From contig OX438753.1 of NCBI GenBank assembly GCA_949316235.1, positions 22,190,801-22,254,800 on the forward strand: 64,000 bases of DNA. Direction: 5' to 3'. The notes under the pieces were generated by a model that saw only the letters and a program-made list of their open reading frames with translations, made no database searches and was not told where the DNA came from. The number at the start of each line of letters is the position of its first letter. Positions within the stretch are counted from its first letter, which is position 1. The translations under genes were made by a program, and so were the position numbers. The stretch is from Oegoconia quadripuncta. Its lineage: Eukaryota > Arthropoda > Insecta > Lepidoptera > Autostichidae. Shown one piece after another: positions 40,257 to 51,059 of the stretch.

Positions 40257-40509
40257 TAGTTACAACATCCCACTGTCGTCAGGATCCACAACGACCTCAT
40301 CTAACGACACATTTAAATAGATTAACGCCAGCCCTCTGGGTGATTGGTCTCCTTTCAAAACGACGAGTAGAATAGACCATTCGAATGGCAATTCGACGGG
40401 TTTATTTGGCAGAGATGATTGATTGCCCTTTGAAATCTGTCTGGGCCTATATTACCGCATCGATTCGAATTGATTTAGATCGAGCGATGAGCGTCATGAC
40501 CTTCATCAC

Positions 40510-40600
40510 AAATAAGGTCAAAGGTATTCCAAACATAATCGTTTGGGTGTTCCAAACCTTTAAAATGTAATGCTAGCACGGTCCACCCTTCAAAGTATGT
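40510..40600 (-). repeat. Repeat E, minus strand
   Basis: The plus strand shows ATCGTTTGGGTGTTCCAAAC and CACGGTCCACCCTTC, complementary to 4612-4700. Confidence 0.45.
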
Positions 40601-40603
40601 ATA

Positions 40604-40792
40604 TACCGGATGAGTTTTTTTTTACTCTAAGGAAAAAAATAGGGCATTCTTTTAGGTAAGTGAAATAGAAGATATTGGCCTTGAATTTTTTTTAAACCAT
40701 CACCGAATAAAGCGTTATTTGTGTCATTTGACGGTCGCGTTTGTAGTCTATTCCACATAATTACATCATTAAATTAAATAAATAAAGAAAAC
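40604..40792. mobile_element. TIR element (ACCGGATGAGTTTTT family), right end lost
   Basis: TACCGGATGAGTTTTTTT, then TTGTGTCATTTGACGGTCG to AATAAATAAAGAAAA, where the RTE fragment begins. Confidence 0.7.
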
Positions 40793-41350
40793 AGACAGAC
40801 GGTGAAGTAGCAGTGGGCCGGACACATAGCTCAAAGAACTGCCGGTGGGTCATTAAAGTTCTTGAGTGGAGACCACGGACTTGCAAGCTACTAGGTAGAT
40901 TGGTTCAATGTCACATGACAGCGGTGTGACAAGTTATTGAGTTCGATCCTGGGCCGTGGCACTGTAATTAAAAATGTTATTTGCCAACGGATCCAATATG
41001 GCACCTCATTAACCGACTATTTTGATAAATTAGGATCTCTTTTCAAACACAACGTAAATCCAAAATACACTCGAAACTCTGAAAGCCAATTGTAAAAAAA
41101 ATATTAACATAATTAATTCTTTGCTAATATACAATATTAGGTCCTTACCTATGAAATTGGCGTTTTGTATGAAGAATGCCAGTAAAACTGTTTTCTCCAT
41201 ACAAATATTTTTGTTTTTTTTTTTCGGAACGGCAAATCCAAATTTATCTAAACTTTGTGTGTATTGAGTGGAGACTACGCCCTGGCCAGTGCAGCGTAGG
41301 ACGTTCACTCACTGACGACCAGTGAAGTCGTTGGATGCAGGCTGCTTCCA
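40790..41350 (+). pseudogene. RTE-type LINE fragment split by an insertion
   Basis: The left piece (40790-40890) has QWAGHIAQRTAG, then LSGDHGL after a frameshift. The right piece (41263-41350) continues with EWRLRPGQCSVGR and ends RWMQAAS. Between them lies a 376-bp segment holding a tRNA-like motif and part of MITE M. TTGAGTGGAGAC occurs on both sides and looks like a duplicated target. Confidence 0.6.
41133..41266 (+). mobile_element. MITE M, first third only
   Basis: TTAGGTCCTTACCTATG to AACTTTGTGTGTATTG, where it stops at the RTE fragment. It is part of the left arm of the 40897-42345 inverted duplication. Confidence 0.75.
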
Positions 41351-41690
41351 AAACCATTTGCTCTTTAAATCTAAGGAGGATTAGGATATTCATCACTCTC
41401 TTACTAACATGCGTTTCATTCCTCCTCATAACATGTCCATACCAAGCCAAATGATTTCCTTTCGACTTCTCTGTCACGGGTGCCACTTTTAAACTCCCTC
41501 TTACATACTCGTTCCTTATTTTATCCATCCTCGTCACTCCACTCTTCCATCTCAATATTCTCATCTCTGCTGAATGCAATTTTCTTTCATCCGTCTTCTT
41601 CATGGCCCAACACTCCGATCTATACATTACGACAGGTCTTTTTACGGATTTATAAATTTTGCCCTTTAACCTGAGGGCCATCCGTGAGTC
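41350..41690 (-). pseudogene. RTE-type LINE, ORF2 C-terminal fragment, minus strand
   Basis: The minus strand reads MALRLKGKIYKSVKRP, then SECWAMKKTDERKLHSAEM and MRILRW, with LAWYGHVMRR further on. This is characteristic of RTE-clade ORF2 after the RT domain. Open for over 100 codons. The end past about 41350 belongs to the opposing fragment. Confidence 0.8.
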
Positions 41691-41728
41691 AAATCCCTTT
41701 TATTATAAGTATAGATTTAAATATTGGG

Positions 41729-42106
41729 TCTTTACCTATGAAATTCCTGCGATTTTCAAGGCTATATCCAAATATGTTTTTAATTTGGAAAATGGATTAT
41801 TATTTCAAGGTTTCACATGAAATATTTTTAATTTCTGGGCTAAATCACATAATAAAAAAAATTTGAACAGAGCTCTTTTCATGTGCTTCCCATAATCATT
41901 TCTTAGATTCGCTGAAACTTTTATAAAGCGGTTACTTTTAATAATTAACGCTGCCTATACTTAACTTAATGTTATCCGATAATACACATAAAGTTTAGCT
42001 AAATTTGGATTTGCCGTTCCGAAAAAGAAAATCAAAAATGTTTGTATGGAGAAAACAGTCTTAATGAAATTCTTCATACAAAACGCCAATATCATAGGTA
42101 AGGACC
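41729..42106 (-). mobile_element. MITE M, near complete
   Basis: Ends GGTCTTTACCTATGAAATT and CATAGGTAAGGACCTAATA. The interior is intact apart from a short deletion near the left end. It lies in the right arm of the inverted duplication. Confidence 0.78.
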
Positions 42107-42692
42107 TAATATTGTATATTAGCAAAGAATTAATTATGTTAATATTTTTTTTACAATTGGCTTTGAGAATTTCGAGTGTATTTTGGATTTACGTTGTGTT
42201 TGAAAAGAGACCCAAATTTATCAAAAAAGTCGGTTAATGAGGTGCCATATTGGATCCGATGGCAAATAACATTCTTAATTACATTGCCACGGCCCAGGAT
42301 CGAACTCAATAACTTGTCACACCGCTGTCATGTGACATTGAACCAATCATTGGGATGGCTAAACGGCTTATTTTGAAGCCTAATCGAGGGTGCCCAATTT
42401 CCAAAGTCTATTAATTTGTGGAAACATCGGGCCTTTGATATTGAATCCCGGGAATTAATTCGCTTGATTTGAATCCACCTTCATTCATGTGATTAGACTT
42501 ATTTGTGATAAACACGCAGTGGAGATTAAATTAAATTTGTAGGGAAATGGTGAAAGCTATTTTTTGCTATGAGAGAGGCACAATCAGAAGCTTTACAGAA
42601 TATCGACGCGATTTTAGCAATAAATAAAAGTGATTTTATAGTTATTCGAATGCGTGGATCCAGTATGTCGTAGATGCCGAGAGAACATGTCT

Positions 42693-42866
42693 AAGGCCCG
42701 TATTAATAAACCATTCTCAAGATTAAGAACAGTCTTGAGACCGGTCTCAAGTAAACGTGTTGATTAATAAACCTAACTTGAGACTTGAAAAGCACGTGTA
42801 TACTCAAGCAGTGCTCACTTGAGAGGTGCGCGTATTAATAAGCGAAACTCAAGACTATCATTCATT
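42693..42866. mobile_element. Partial relative of the 34786 element
   Basis: TAAGGCCCGTATTAATAAACC, CTCAAGATTAAG, then GAAACTCAAGACTATCATTC. It is cut off where a minus-strand LINE fragment begins. Confidence 0.55.
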
Positions 42867-43083
42867 CGGAGTGTCGGTTCTTTTCATCAGATATCCAAAC
42901 TTGTTTGATGGATAGTGCCCAGAACATAGTCTAACAGCTAACTTAATTAATCGCCTACTTAGCTTAACTTCATCAAACCAAGGTACCCGAAGAGGCTGAC
43001 CTTGGATAGTTTTATACCAAATACCTTTTTCTAACGAACGACGATCAAAATATTCCTTCCAATTTGAATAACTAATTAACATC
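42855..43083 (-). pseudogene. LINE C-terminal fragment (post-RNase H type)
   Basis: The minus-strand frame reads PLRVPWFDEVKLSRRLIK, then RLCSGHYPSNKFGYLMKR and TDTPNE. This resembles the region just before the terminal Cys/His cluster in RNase H-bearing LINEs. The Cys/His cluster is lost at a MITE border at about 42866. Confidence 0.55.
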
Positions 43084-43170
43084 TTTAAATTTTGGGAGGA
43101 CTTCCGAATAAACAGGTAATAAATTAACTACTGTCCCATCTAAATTTGAGCATGCTTCCGGTGCTTATGA

Positions 43171-45258
43171 GGTGATACACCACAAACTATGCTACCTATA
43201 TATAACGACTTGTCACATAGAAAGGTCATTGACAGTATGTATAACGACATTATTAATACACTTACAGAGGGTGCAGTGCTCTCATATAGTGAAAAATTAA
43301 TAAAAAGGCGTAATAATATTATAGGGTGGAACCAACATGTTCGTGAGGCTCATAACTAGGCTCGGCTTGCGTTCAAGAATTGGGTGCTCTATAGCAAACC
43401 TAGTTCAGGCATAATATTTGATAAAATGACTGAAACAAAAAAATTATTTAAAACGAAATTAAAATGGTGCCAGAATAATCAAGAGCAAATCAAAATGGAT
43501 ATTTTAGCAACTTCTCACAAAGCTAAAAATTTTGGCAAATTTTGGAAACAAACTAGTAAATTAAATCCGCGGTCGAGCCTGCCGGTGAGCGTGGAGGGTG
43601 TTAGCGAGCCTGTTCAGATTGCTAATTTATTTAGAAACCAATTTAGAATCAGCTCGCAGCTGGGTTCGGCAGGACCGGAAACGTGTCCCGATCTGGTATC
43701 TCGGGAGTCGCACCTTCGATTCACCGCGGAAGAGGTTCGTCAGGTAGTGAAGGGTATGACGCGCGGCAAGTCCCCGGGACATGACGCGCTAAGCATAGAG
43801 CACCTGCAGCACGCGGGCGTGCATGCGCCTCGTGTGCTCGCTATGTTCTACACCTTCTGTGTGGGACATACTTACTTACCAGGGGACCTGATGAAAACGT
43901 TGGTCGTGCCGGTCCCAAAGAACAAAACGGGCGACGCATCAGACAAAAATAACTATAGACCAATATCGCTGGCAACTATAGTGGCTAAAGTGCTGGACGG
44001 TTTGCTTGATAGACAACTGAACAAACATTTACATCTACATGACGCGCAGTTTGGATTTCGGCCTGAACTATCTACTGAAGCGGCAGTTCTGTGTCTCAAG
44101 CATACTGTCCGGTACTATACCGATAGGGACACACCAGTATTTGCTTGTTTTTTGGATCTTTCCAGGGCCTTTGATCTGGTTTCATATGAAAGGCTTTGGA
44201 AAAAACTTTCTGAGAATGCTGAGCTTCCCTGTGAGCTGATACAAATTTTCAAATATTGGTATGGCAACCAATGCAATTATGTGAAATGGGCAGGCGCGCT
44301 GTCAGACGTGTACAGGTTGGAGTGTGGGGTGCGGCAGGGGGGGCTAAGTTCGCCAAAACTCTTCAACCTGTACATGGATGAGTTGATCCGTGAGCTCAGC
44401 AGCACCGGCGTGGGGTGTTCTGTTGACGGTACATTTTTTAACAACATAAGTTACGCTGATGATATGGTGCTGCTGAGCCCGTCGATCAGAGCGCTCAGGC
44501 AGTTACTCAGTGTCTGTGAACGTTACGCCGCGACCCATGGACTCGTATATAACGCCACTAAGAGCGAATTACTAGTATTTAAGGCGGGTACTAAAGCCTA
44601 TTCTGACGTGCCCCCTGTAACTCTTCGAGGAACGCCTCTCAAACGTGTGTCACAATTTAAATACCTGGGGCACTGGGTGACGGAGACGCTAAGTGACGAC
44701 CTTGACATAGACAGAGAGCGCAGGGCGCTGGCCGTCAGATGTAATATGTTGGCCCGTAGGTTTGCTAAATGTACTGCCGACGTGAAGATAACTTTGTTTA
44801 AAGCTTATTGCCAGTCATTTTATACATGCAGCCTATGGGTCAAGTATACGCAGAAGACGTACAGTGCCCTGCGTGTTATGTACAATGATGGTTTCAGAAT
44901 GCTGTTGGGGCTGCCACGTTACTGTAGTGCGTCGGGGATGTTTACTGAGGCACAAACAGACACCTTTCAGGCCATTATCCGTAAGAGAGTCGCATCCCTG
45001 TTGCACAGAGTTCGTGGTAGCGCCAACAGTCTTCTGTCCGTCATAGCGAGCAGAATGGACAGCCCTATCCTTAGGCACTGGAACTCGTTACATGCTAGTG
45101 TGGCGGTTCTAGTGTCTAAGTGATTATCTAATATTTAATGATTAATTTTATATAATTTTGGATGTATGTGTTACTAACCCTAGCTTGTAAGATTATAATT
45201 GTTTACTAACACTATGGACACAGTCCGAAATAAATTATTATTGTATTGTATTGTATAA
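43171..45258 (+). mobile_element. LINE L-C, 5'-truncated, RT region largely open
   Basis: This non-LTR retrotransposon fragment has an open RT ORF, a short 3' UTR, AATAAA near 45229 and a (TTGTA)n tail. Coding similarity reaches leftwards to about 43171, past a nonsense codon at 43357-43359. The endonuclease part is missing. Coding DNA is clearly more GC-rich than its surroundings. A related 3' end lies at 51270-51372. Confidence 0.85.
43384..45123 (+). CDS. LINE L-C reverse transcriptase ORF, 579 aa open part
   Basis: This is the reverse transcriptase of a LINE. It has the thumb-proximal pattern NYRPISLATIVAKVLD, then FLDLSRAFDLVSY, GVRQGGLSSPKLFN and the catalytic YADD near residue 357. 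The C-terminal region includes FRMLLGLPRYCSASGMF, typical of a CR1/Daphne/Kiri-like group as I recall them. The displayed start (GTG) is not a real initiator: the frame runs back through TAG 43357-43359 (HN*ARLAF) to at least 43171. The protein is therefore a truncated and once-interrupted ORF2. No RNase H and no endonuclease are seen. Catalytic residues are intact, so decay is recent. Confidence 0.85.
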   Translation: MLYSKPSSGIIFDKMTETKKLFKTKLKWCQNNQEQIKMDILATSHKAKNFGKFWKQTSKLNPRSSLPVSVEGVSEPVQIANLFRNQFRISSQLGSAGPETCPDLVSRESHLRFTAEEVRQVVKGMTRGKSPGHDALSIEHLQHAGVHAPRVLAMFYTFCVGHTYLPGDLMKTLVVPVPKNKTGDASDKNNYRPISLATIVAKVLDGLLDRQLNKHLHLHDAQFGFRPELSTEAAVLCLKHTVRYYTDRDTPVFACFLDLSRAFDLVSYERLWKKLSENAELPCELIQIFKYWYGNQCNYVKWAGALSDVYRLECGVRQGGLSSPKLFNLYMDELIRELSSTGVGCSVDGTFFNNISYADDMVLLSPSIRALRQLLSVCERYAATHGLVYNATKSELLVFKAGTKAYSDVPPVTLRGTPLKRVSQFKYLGHWVTETLSDDLDIDRERRALAVRCNMLARRFAKCTADVKITLFKAYCQSFYTCSLWVKYTQKTYSALRVMYNDGFRMLLGLPRYCSASGMFTEAQTDTFQAIIRKRVASLLHRVRGSANSLLSVIASRMDSPILRHWNSLHASVAVLVSK

Positions 45259-45424
45259 CTAAAATATCTTCTATGCTGCCCTGCGTGACCCGACACTTGT
45301 ACGCTGCAAGACCTCTACGATGCCACAGACAATGCTGTGCGCGTGACCACATTCTGGTCGTCAAGAATTAGATTTTTTGGCCATCGACTCGCTAAGAAGG
45401 AGTATGTCGTCACGCGTGAATTAA

Positions 45425-45572
45425 TCTAAAAATCAAAAAAATCAAAATCAAAAATGTTTTATTTCGTAAGTTATAAGAATAACATTTGAAATCGTCATGA
45501 CATACAGTTATCGCTCATTCACTAGGCAGTCTCCCCAGAGAAGAACGAGCAAGAAACTCAGGGGTTGCTCTT
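45425..45572 (-). other. LINE L-B 3' UTR fragment
   Basis: A minus-strand UTR with an AAATCAAAA-type tail at the left. It ends abruptly at GGTTGCTCTTG, where a SINE-C copy begins directly. The sequence is closest to 47800-47905. Confidence 0.7.
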
Positions 45573-45573
45573 G

Positions 45574-45812
45574 GACCGATTGGTGTAGTGGATAGTGACC
45601 CTATCAGCGAAACCAACGGTTGCGGGTTCGAATCCCGCGACGGGTAAATGTTTGTGTGATGAATATGAACATTTATTCCTGAGTCATGGATGTTTATATA
45701 AATATTTATGTATGTTTATCCGTTATCTAGTATCCATAGTACAAGCTTTGCTTAGTTTGGGACTAGATGATTGGTGTAAGTGTACGAAATATTTATTTAT
45801 TTATTTATTATA
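45574..45812 (+). repeat. SINE-C, full length
   Basis: Head GACCGATTGGTGTAGTGG and B-box-like GGTTCGAATCCCGCG. The tail TATTTATTTATTA runs straight into repeat H at 45809. Confidence 0.87.
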
Positions 45813-46025
45813 AATGCGAAAGTTTGGATTTTTGTTTGTTTGTTGCTCAATCACGGCGAAACGGATGAACGATTTTGGATGGAATTTGGTATATATAGGT
45901 AGAAAATAACCTGTATTAAGACATAGGATATGTTTTATCCCGATAAAGTGAGTAGTTCCCGCGGGATAAACAAATTTCCGCGATTATAGTTATTCCACGC
46001 AGGCGAAGCCGCGGGCGGAAAGTTG
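45809..46025 (+). repeat. Repeat H, full copy
   Basis: TTATAAATGCGAAAGTTTGG, AATCACGGCGAAACGGATG, TAGTTCCCGCGGGATAAAC, GCGAAGCCGCGGGCGGAAAG. This is the best-conserved copy here. Confidence 0.75.
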
Positions 46026-46034
46026 GTTATTATA

Positions 46035-46110
46035 CAGGGTGAAATTTAATTCGTGTAATTCCTATTTACTGATGACTCCATTCCTGATTACGAACAACTT
46101 TTCCAACCGG
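46035..46110. mobile_element. Left end of a 58697-type element
   Basis: TATACAGGGTGAAATTTAAT, then GATTACGAACAACTTTTCC. The right arm is absent and unrelated LINE-like sequence follows. Confidence 0.6.
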
Positions 46111-46587
46111 TCGCTCTGGAAATCTGTGGGGGTAGGCATGGGGATGGACATAGGTCCAGCAGTGGACGTCGTGTACGATGTTCATGTACAAAGGTCTTAT
46201 CGCTTGTAGCGATGTCTTCCAGACAACCGTGTCAAAGGAGCTTGTCACATTCACACAAGATGATGTCAATACCATTGTACTAAATTTGAATAATAAATAT
46301 ACCTAACAATATAGTAATACATAGGTATATACCTATAATCATAATTACAATTACATACATAATAATAAATGAGAATAATGAGTATATATATATATATAAA
46401 CAAATGCTTACATATTTATTATTATGATATTTAAATAGCTAAACGAGCTAAATAAAAGGCGTTTCAAAATTTTATGCACACCTAAGAGGTGTTAGTCCGT
46501 GCGAAAGAATTTAATAAACTATGCTTAATGAGAAAAGTTTCATTAAAACGAATTATGGAGCAAGCTATAGATACATACATATCAATA
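46111..46587. other. No gene recognised
   Basis: A LINE-like scrap (GACATAGGTCCAGCAGTGG at 46147), then AT-rich with a (TA)n run at 46384-46400. Confidence 0.45.
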
Positions 46588-46690
46588 TTAAGCCCCGACG
46601 GATAAAGACGGGTTTTATGTGCTTGACGCCGTGGTGTATGTGTGTGTCCTTGTCCGGACGTATCTCAGTAATAAGACAGTTTAATTTAAT
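46588..46690 (+). repeat. Repeat D, fragment
   Basis: TAAGCCCCGACGGATAAAG, ACGGGTTTTATGTGCTTG, GTATGTGTGTGTCC and CAGTAATAAGACAGTTT. It joins directly to SINE-B. Confidence 0.5.
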
Positions 46691-47008
46691 TTTTTTTATG
46701 CATAACAGGTTATTACTTGACTTCAATCACACCTATGTTAAGTGAAGATGAGGCGGTGGAAGCGTACTGACGCAGAAACCCCATCTTATTTGGGGGACTG
46801 GCTATCTTATCTCTGACTACCGGCACACAACAATGCTATTAATATTGCTGATTGGCTTAGTTAGAGAAGACTTAAGACTTAGTTAAGATCGTGATAGCTA
46901 GCTCTACCACCAACGAAATCGACTACTAAACTTGTACTCCTCCGGGGATCGAACCCTCGACGTCCGATGGTAACCCTTATGTTGTTTATATTGAGCCACG
47001 GAGGCGGT
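46689..47008 (-). repeat. SINE-B, diverged full-length copy
   Basis: It runs from ATGCATAACAGGTTATTAC to GAGCCACGGAGGCGG. Many substitutions relative to 20288-20640 make it an older copy. Confidence 0.8.
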
Positions 47009-47374
47009 TAAATCTTGATTAGAAGCTATAAGCGCGTACGCGACCTAATACCTACACCTACATGCTACGAACGGATCCCTAAATAGATGTATGTCCGACA
47101 CTCTTTTCTCTGCTATACGCAGCATTTATTATAGATATTATGATCATAGACAAAGCCGCGTGAGATCGCTATATTACAATGTAAGTTGGTACCTACCTAG
47201 ATATTGCGTAGAATGACCATAAAGAAGATTAACGCCTTGGATTTGCCCTGTAACATATATTAATACCTAGCTATTAGGTATAGTCTTGTTGTCTTTCCAG
47301 ATATGAGGCTTATATTATAAACTAGCTGTAGCACGCGATTTCGTTCGTGTGGACAACATGAGCAAATTATTCTT

Positions 47375-47910
47375 TCAAAATCAAATGAATTTTGGCATCG
47401 CAATATATTTACGAAAACTTAATGTGCGTAAGAAAGAATCTGCCTTTGTTTATGAAAAATTGTGAAATACACAATGTAAATACAAGTAATAAAAATAAAC
47501 TTGCTGTCCATAGAAGTCGCTTACACAAAGTCAAGTTACTCAAAAATCATTCAAGGAACAATGTATACGCTTTTATAATAAGGTTCCGGTAGACATTCAA
47601 AATTTGCCATTAAATAAATTTAAAACAACCATTAAACGGAAACTATGTGCCAAAGGCTATTATAAAATTTCTGACTATCTGGATGATAAGAATGCGTGGA
47701 CATGAACCGCTCGGCAATATCCAGTATATTTTATTCTTATTTTTCTTTGTCGAATCATAAATTTAACAATTATTTCAAATTGTATTTGTATTGACTTATT
47801 TAAGAGCAACCCCTGAGTTTCTTGCTCGTTCTTCTCTGGGGAGACTGCCTAGTGAATGAGCGATAAGTATGTCATGACGATTTCAAATGTTATTCTTATA
47901 AATTACGACA
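47375..47910 (+). pseudogene. LINE L-B copy, frameshifted
   Basis: Matches to QYIYENLM, NVNTSNKNKLAVH and the terminal GYYKISDYLDDK region lie in more than one frame, so it cannot encode a full domain. The 3' UTR (from about 47800) matches the minus-strand UTR fragment at 45425-45572 more closely than other copies, which suggests a subfamily. Confidence 0.7.
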
Positions 47911-48330
47911 TAAATGTTTATTATACCTGAAATGTCAGTTTGACATTGACATTACTTTGTTTACATTTACATTTACATTTTGGTATTAGCGATCCGAGTT
48001 TAAATAGTCAGTTATTTTATAACCAATAATTTTGACTAATTCTTAAAAGAAAGCCGGCAGTAACCGTGTTATACCAACTCTTCGCCACTGGTATCTACGT
48101 AATACTGTTAAGCCTTTGAATACTGCAGTGCGGTTTTTCCTTTTTGTCTTTCCGTCCGTCCTACAAATTAATAATAATTAGAGAATGATTAGCTTAAGTA
48201 CAGTTTCTGTTATTTTCATTTGTGTGCTAAATTTTTCGTTGATGGAATGAGACCGGTAGATAATAAATATCATCTTAAGTAAGGCATCTGGGTTATTTGG
48301 ACGAAATTGAGTTTTAATCGATCGACGAAA

Positions 48331-48626
48331 ACCACTCCGTGGCTCAATGTAAACAACATATATGGTTTATGAATCGGAGGTCGCGTGTTCGATCCCCAGC
48401 GGGTTATATGTTTAGTACTAGGTTAGGTTGGTGGTAGAGCATTTTAAATGTCTGTCTGGCTAGACTACCATCTTATCAAACTCTGCCGCCCAACAACAAT
48501 GTTAATTGCATTGTTGTGTTCTAGTTGCCAAGGATAAGATAGCCAGTCCCCCAAATAAGAGAGATTTCCGGGTCCGTACACTTCGGCCTCATCTTCACAT
48601 AACATCAGGTGTGATTGAGGCCTTGC
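48331..48626 (+). repeat. SINE-B, diverged copy
   Basis: Head CCGTGGCTCAATGTAAAC and GTTCGATCCCCAGCGGG. The 3' end is CATCAGGTGTGATTGAGG, without an A tail. Confidence 0.78.
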
Positions 48627-48627
48627 A

Positions 48628-48790
48628 GCATGGCATCGCAGTCACACAGAAGATGCTTCATTGATTCCCTTTCTCAACAATAGACTCCGCAGCTTGAATT
48701 TTCAGCTGGGCCCAAATATGAGGTCACTCGTTCCATAGTGTCCAGTAAACGCAACTACTATAATATTCAACCTAATCAACCCAGTCTAAG
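48628..48790 (-). pseudogene. LINE terminal Cys/His region, degenerate
   Basis: The minus strand reads LGPAENSSCGVYC, a stop, then ERESMKHLLCDCDAM. This fits a CxxC...H...C cluster at the end of RNase H-bearing LINE ORF2. An upstream FTGHYG in another frame suggests a frameshift. Confidence 0.55.
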
Positions 48791-49249
48791 CAGCACAGTT
48801 TCCAATACATAACGATCCGCCTAGGCATTTCATGAAATGGCTAATTCAAAGACCTGCTGCGACATTATATCTACACGCCGATGTCCGAACCGGTTCGCAT
48901 ATCGATTCAGGTACTTGAGTTGTGAGCTGATCTGCAATTCGAGTAAATTTGCTGAGATACCCATATGTAATTCAGTAGCCAGATAATGGACAGGATATCA
49001 AAGGAGGACCTGATGCGTGAAACTCAATGCAAACCAATGTGCCATCGATTTTATTATAATGGAGTCGAAAATATTGGAATATTCCATTACGCATTCGTGG
49101 GATCGTGTAATCCCATTTTAATCTTATTTGTGAAATCGCAGTTATTATATGTTCGATCACGTGTGCCTACATTATATAAAGTAGAGTTAGCAACAAAATT
49201 ATTAATCATGTTTGGGTGGTCTAATTATTCATAGGGCATTATACATAAT

Positions 49250-50115
49250 AGTGATGTAGAAGGATCCCCCCAAATGTGTTGGGGTTTCCGGGTCAGTACG
49301 CTTCCACCTTCGACCTCATCTTCACTTAACATCAGGTGTGAATGAGGTCAAGTACCAAACCGTTGTGCAAAAAAAAATGGATCAAGTCTTCCAAGTCTAT
49401 TTAACGGATTGCTCGGATTTGAGCCTCGAGGCGTGGCATTAGGGCCGGAGTCTTTTTCTGCGCTCGAGCCTTTTTCTGCGCTCTCGAGTCTTTTTCTGCG
49501 CTCTCGAGTCTTTTTCTGCGCTCGATTCTTTTGTTATGACGAGTTGTTGATGTTTCAAAGTTCCAATGAAGTATTTTATTTAAGGGCATAAACAATTCAT
49601 TTATTTATCTATTATTGCACACAAGAAAAAAACATACAGATACAACATAATAGAGACAACACAATAGATTCTGCGTATTTCTGTGACATAATAACACAAC
49701 AATAACAATAGTGATGTACAAGACTCGAGTCCTGCGGTCTTATGTCGGTCAACTTTTTTTAACGGATTGCTCGGATTTGAGCCTCGGAGCGTGACATTAG
49801 AGCTCGAGTCTATTTCTGCGCTCGAGTCTTTCGTTATGATGAGTTGTTTGATATTTCAAAGAAGTATTTTATTTAAGGGCATAAACAATAGTGATGTACA
49901 AGACTCGAGTCTTCCCAGTCTTCTTGGGCTCGGAGACATTTACAGAGGTTGTTTCTTCGGATCGGTCGACCCTAGCGAGCCTAAGTTAGCCTCGGAGTGT
50001 GACATTAGAGCTCTAGCCTCTTACTGCACCCGTGTTTTTTTCTGCGCTCAAGTCTTTCCCTGCGCTCGAGTCTTTTGTTACGATGAGTTGCTTGATGTTT
50101 TAAAGTTCAAACGAA
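49250..50115 (+). repeat. Three diverged tandem segments
   Basis: Segments starting at about 49250, 49710 and 49890 share AGTGATGTA, CGGATTGCTCGGATTTGAGC (first two), GGCATTAG/GACATTAGAGCTCGAG and GTTATGA(C/T)GAGTTG then AAGTATTTTATTTAAGGGC. The first contains a SINE-B tail and a 20-bp sub-repeat (TCTTTTTCTGCGCTC x4, 49451-49521). Confidence 0.75.
49266..49376 (+). repeat. SINE-B, 3' third only
   Basis: CCCCCAAATGTGTTGGGG to GTTGTGC followed by an A run. It is 5'-truncated and sits inside the first of three diverged tandem segments (49250-50115). Confidence 0.75.
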
Positions 50116-50274
50116 GTCGATTGCATCTATATACAAAAGTATGATGAATGTGTTTGAAAAGCAACGATTTTTCAGTTATATTTAAGAGGGCTTAATCCGT
50201 CAAATGGCACCCCATTAGATAAATTAATATTTCTTTTTAAATACAGTATAAATCAATTGCACTGTCTGTTACAA

Positions 50275-50345
50275 ACGTTAAAGTTTTAATACTTGAAAAA
50301 ACATCCACGGTACATAAGTACTCCTTTCGAAATATACAGAAATGC
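50275..50345 (-). repeat. Repeat E fragment
   Basis: AAAACATCCACGGTAC and CCTTTCGAAATATACAG are the complement of the family start. Confidence 0.45.
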
Positions 50346-50383
50346 ACACTTAACAGGTAGTGAGCCCATCGCCGTGAAAACAT

Positions 50384-50618
50384 AATAAATAAAAAATAAA
50401 TATTTCGGACACTTACACCAATCATCTAGTCCCAAACTAAGTAAAGCTTGTACTATGGATACTAGATAACGGATAAACACATAAATATTTGTATAAACAT
50501 CCATGACGCAGGAATAAATGTTCATATTCATCACACAAACATTTACCCGTCGCGAGATTCGAACCCACAACTGTTGGTTTCGCTGACAGGGTCACTATCC
50601 ACTTCACCAATCGGTCGT
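50384..50618 (-). repeat. SINE-C, full length
   Basis: The plus strand shows AAAATAAATATTTCGGAC, TACACCAATCATCTAGTCC, GAGATTCGAACCCACAAC and ACTTCACCAATCGGTCGTC. Confidence 0.85.
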
Positions 50619-51059
50619 CAAACATGCATGTCTATCGATGTTTTTTTATGTAAAATTCCTCGACGACATCGGGAAGAGACGAGTTGGTGTGTTTAAATAA
50701 TGGAATTAGCATGGCTGTATGTTTTTTTGCTGACGATACAATCCAATAGGTCGGATTGCTAATAGAAGCTTATGTTTCCGATGGGAGCAGGGAAATTTTA
50801 ACAAGTGTTTTAATTGTTAGTCCATGATATTTTGTGGTATTACCAGCTAAGCTTTCAAACTTTATTAAATACTGATATTTACCCGTGTTTACATGTGCAA
50901 TTTCGTTTATAAATGTGAGGTTAATTATGTGTGAACAGTGTGTAATATAATTTTATGAGAATCTGGAATTAAATGTAATTAGAATATAAATCAATATGCT
51001 TTTTTGTTTATTTAAAAACAGGAACAAATAAAGAGATGGAATTTATATATAAACTAGAA

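Larger units (their letters stand above)
40897..42345. repeat. Inverted segmental duplication, arms of about 370 bp
   Basis: The left arm 40897-41266 and right arm about 41975-42345 share the same order of parts in mirror image: ATTGGTTCAATGTCACATG, GAGTTCGATCCTGGGCCGTGG, GGCACCTCATTAACCGAC, then the first part of MITE M from the same insertion point. RTE fragments and the rest of the right MITE lie between. Confidence 0.8.
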
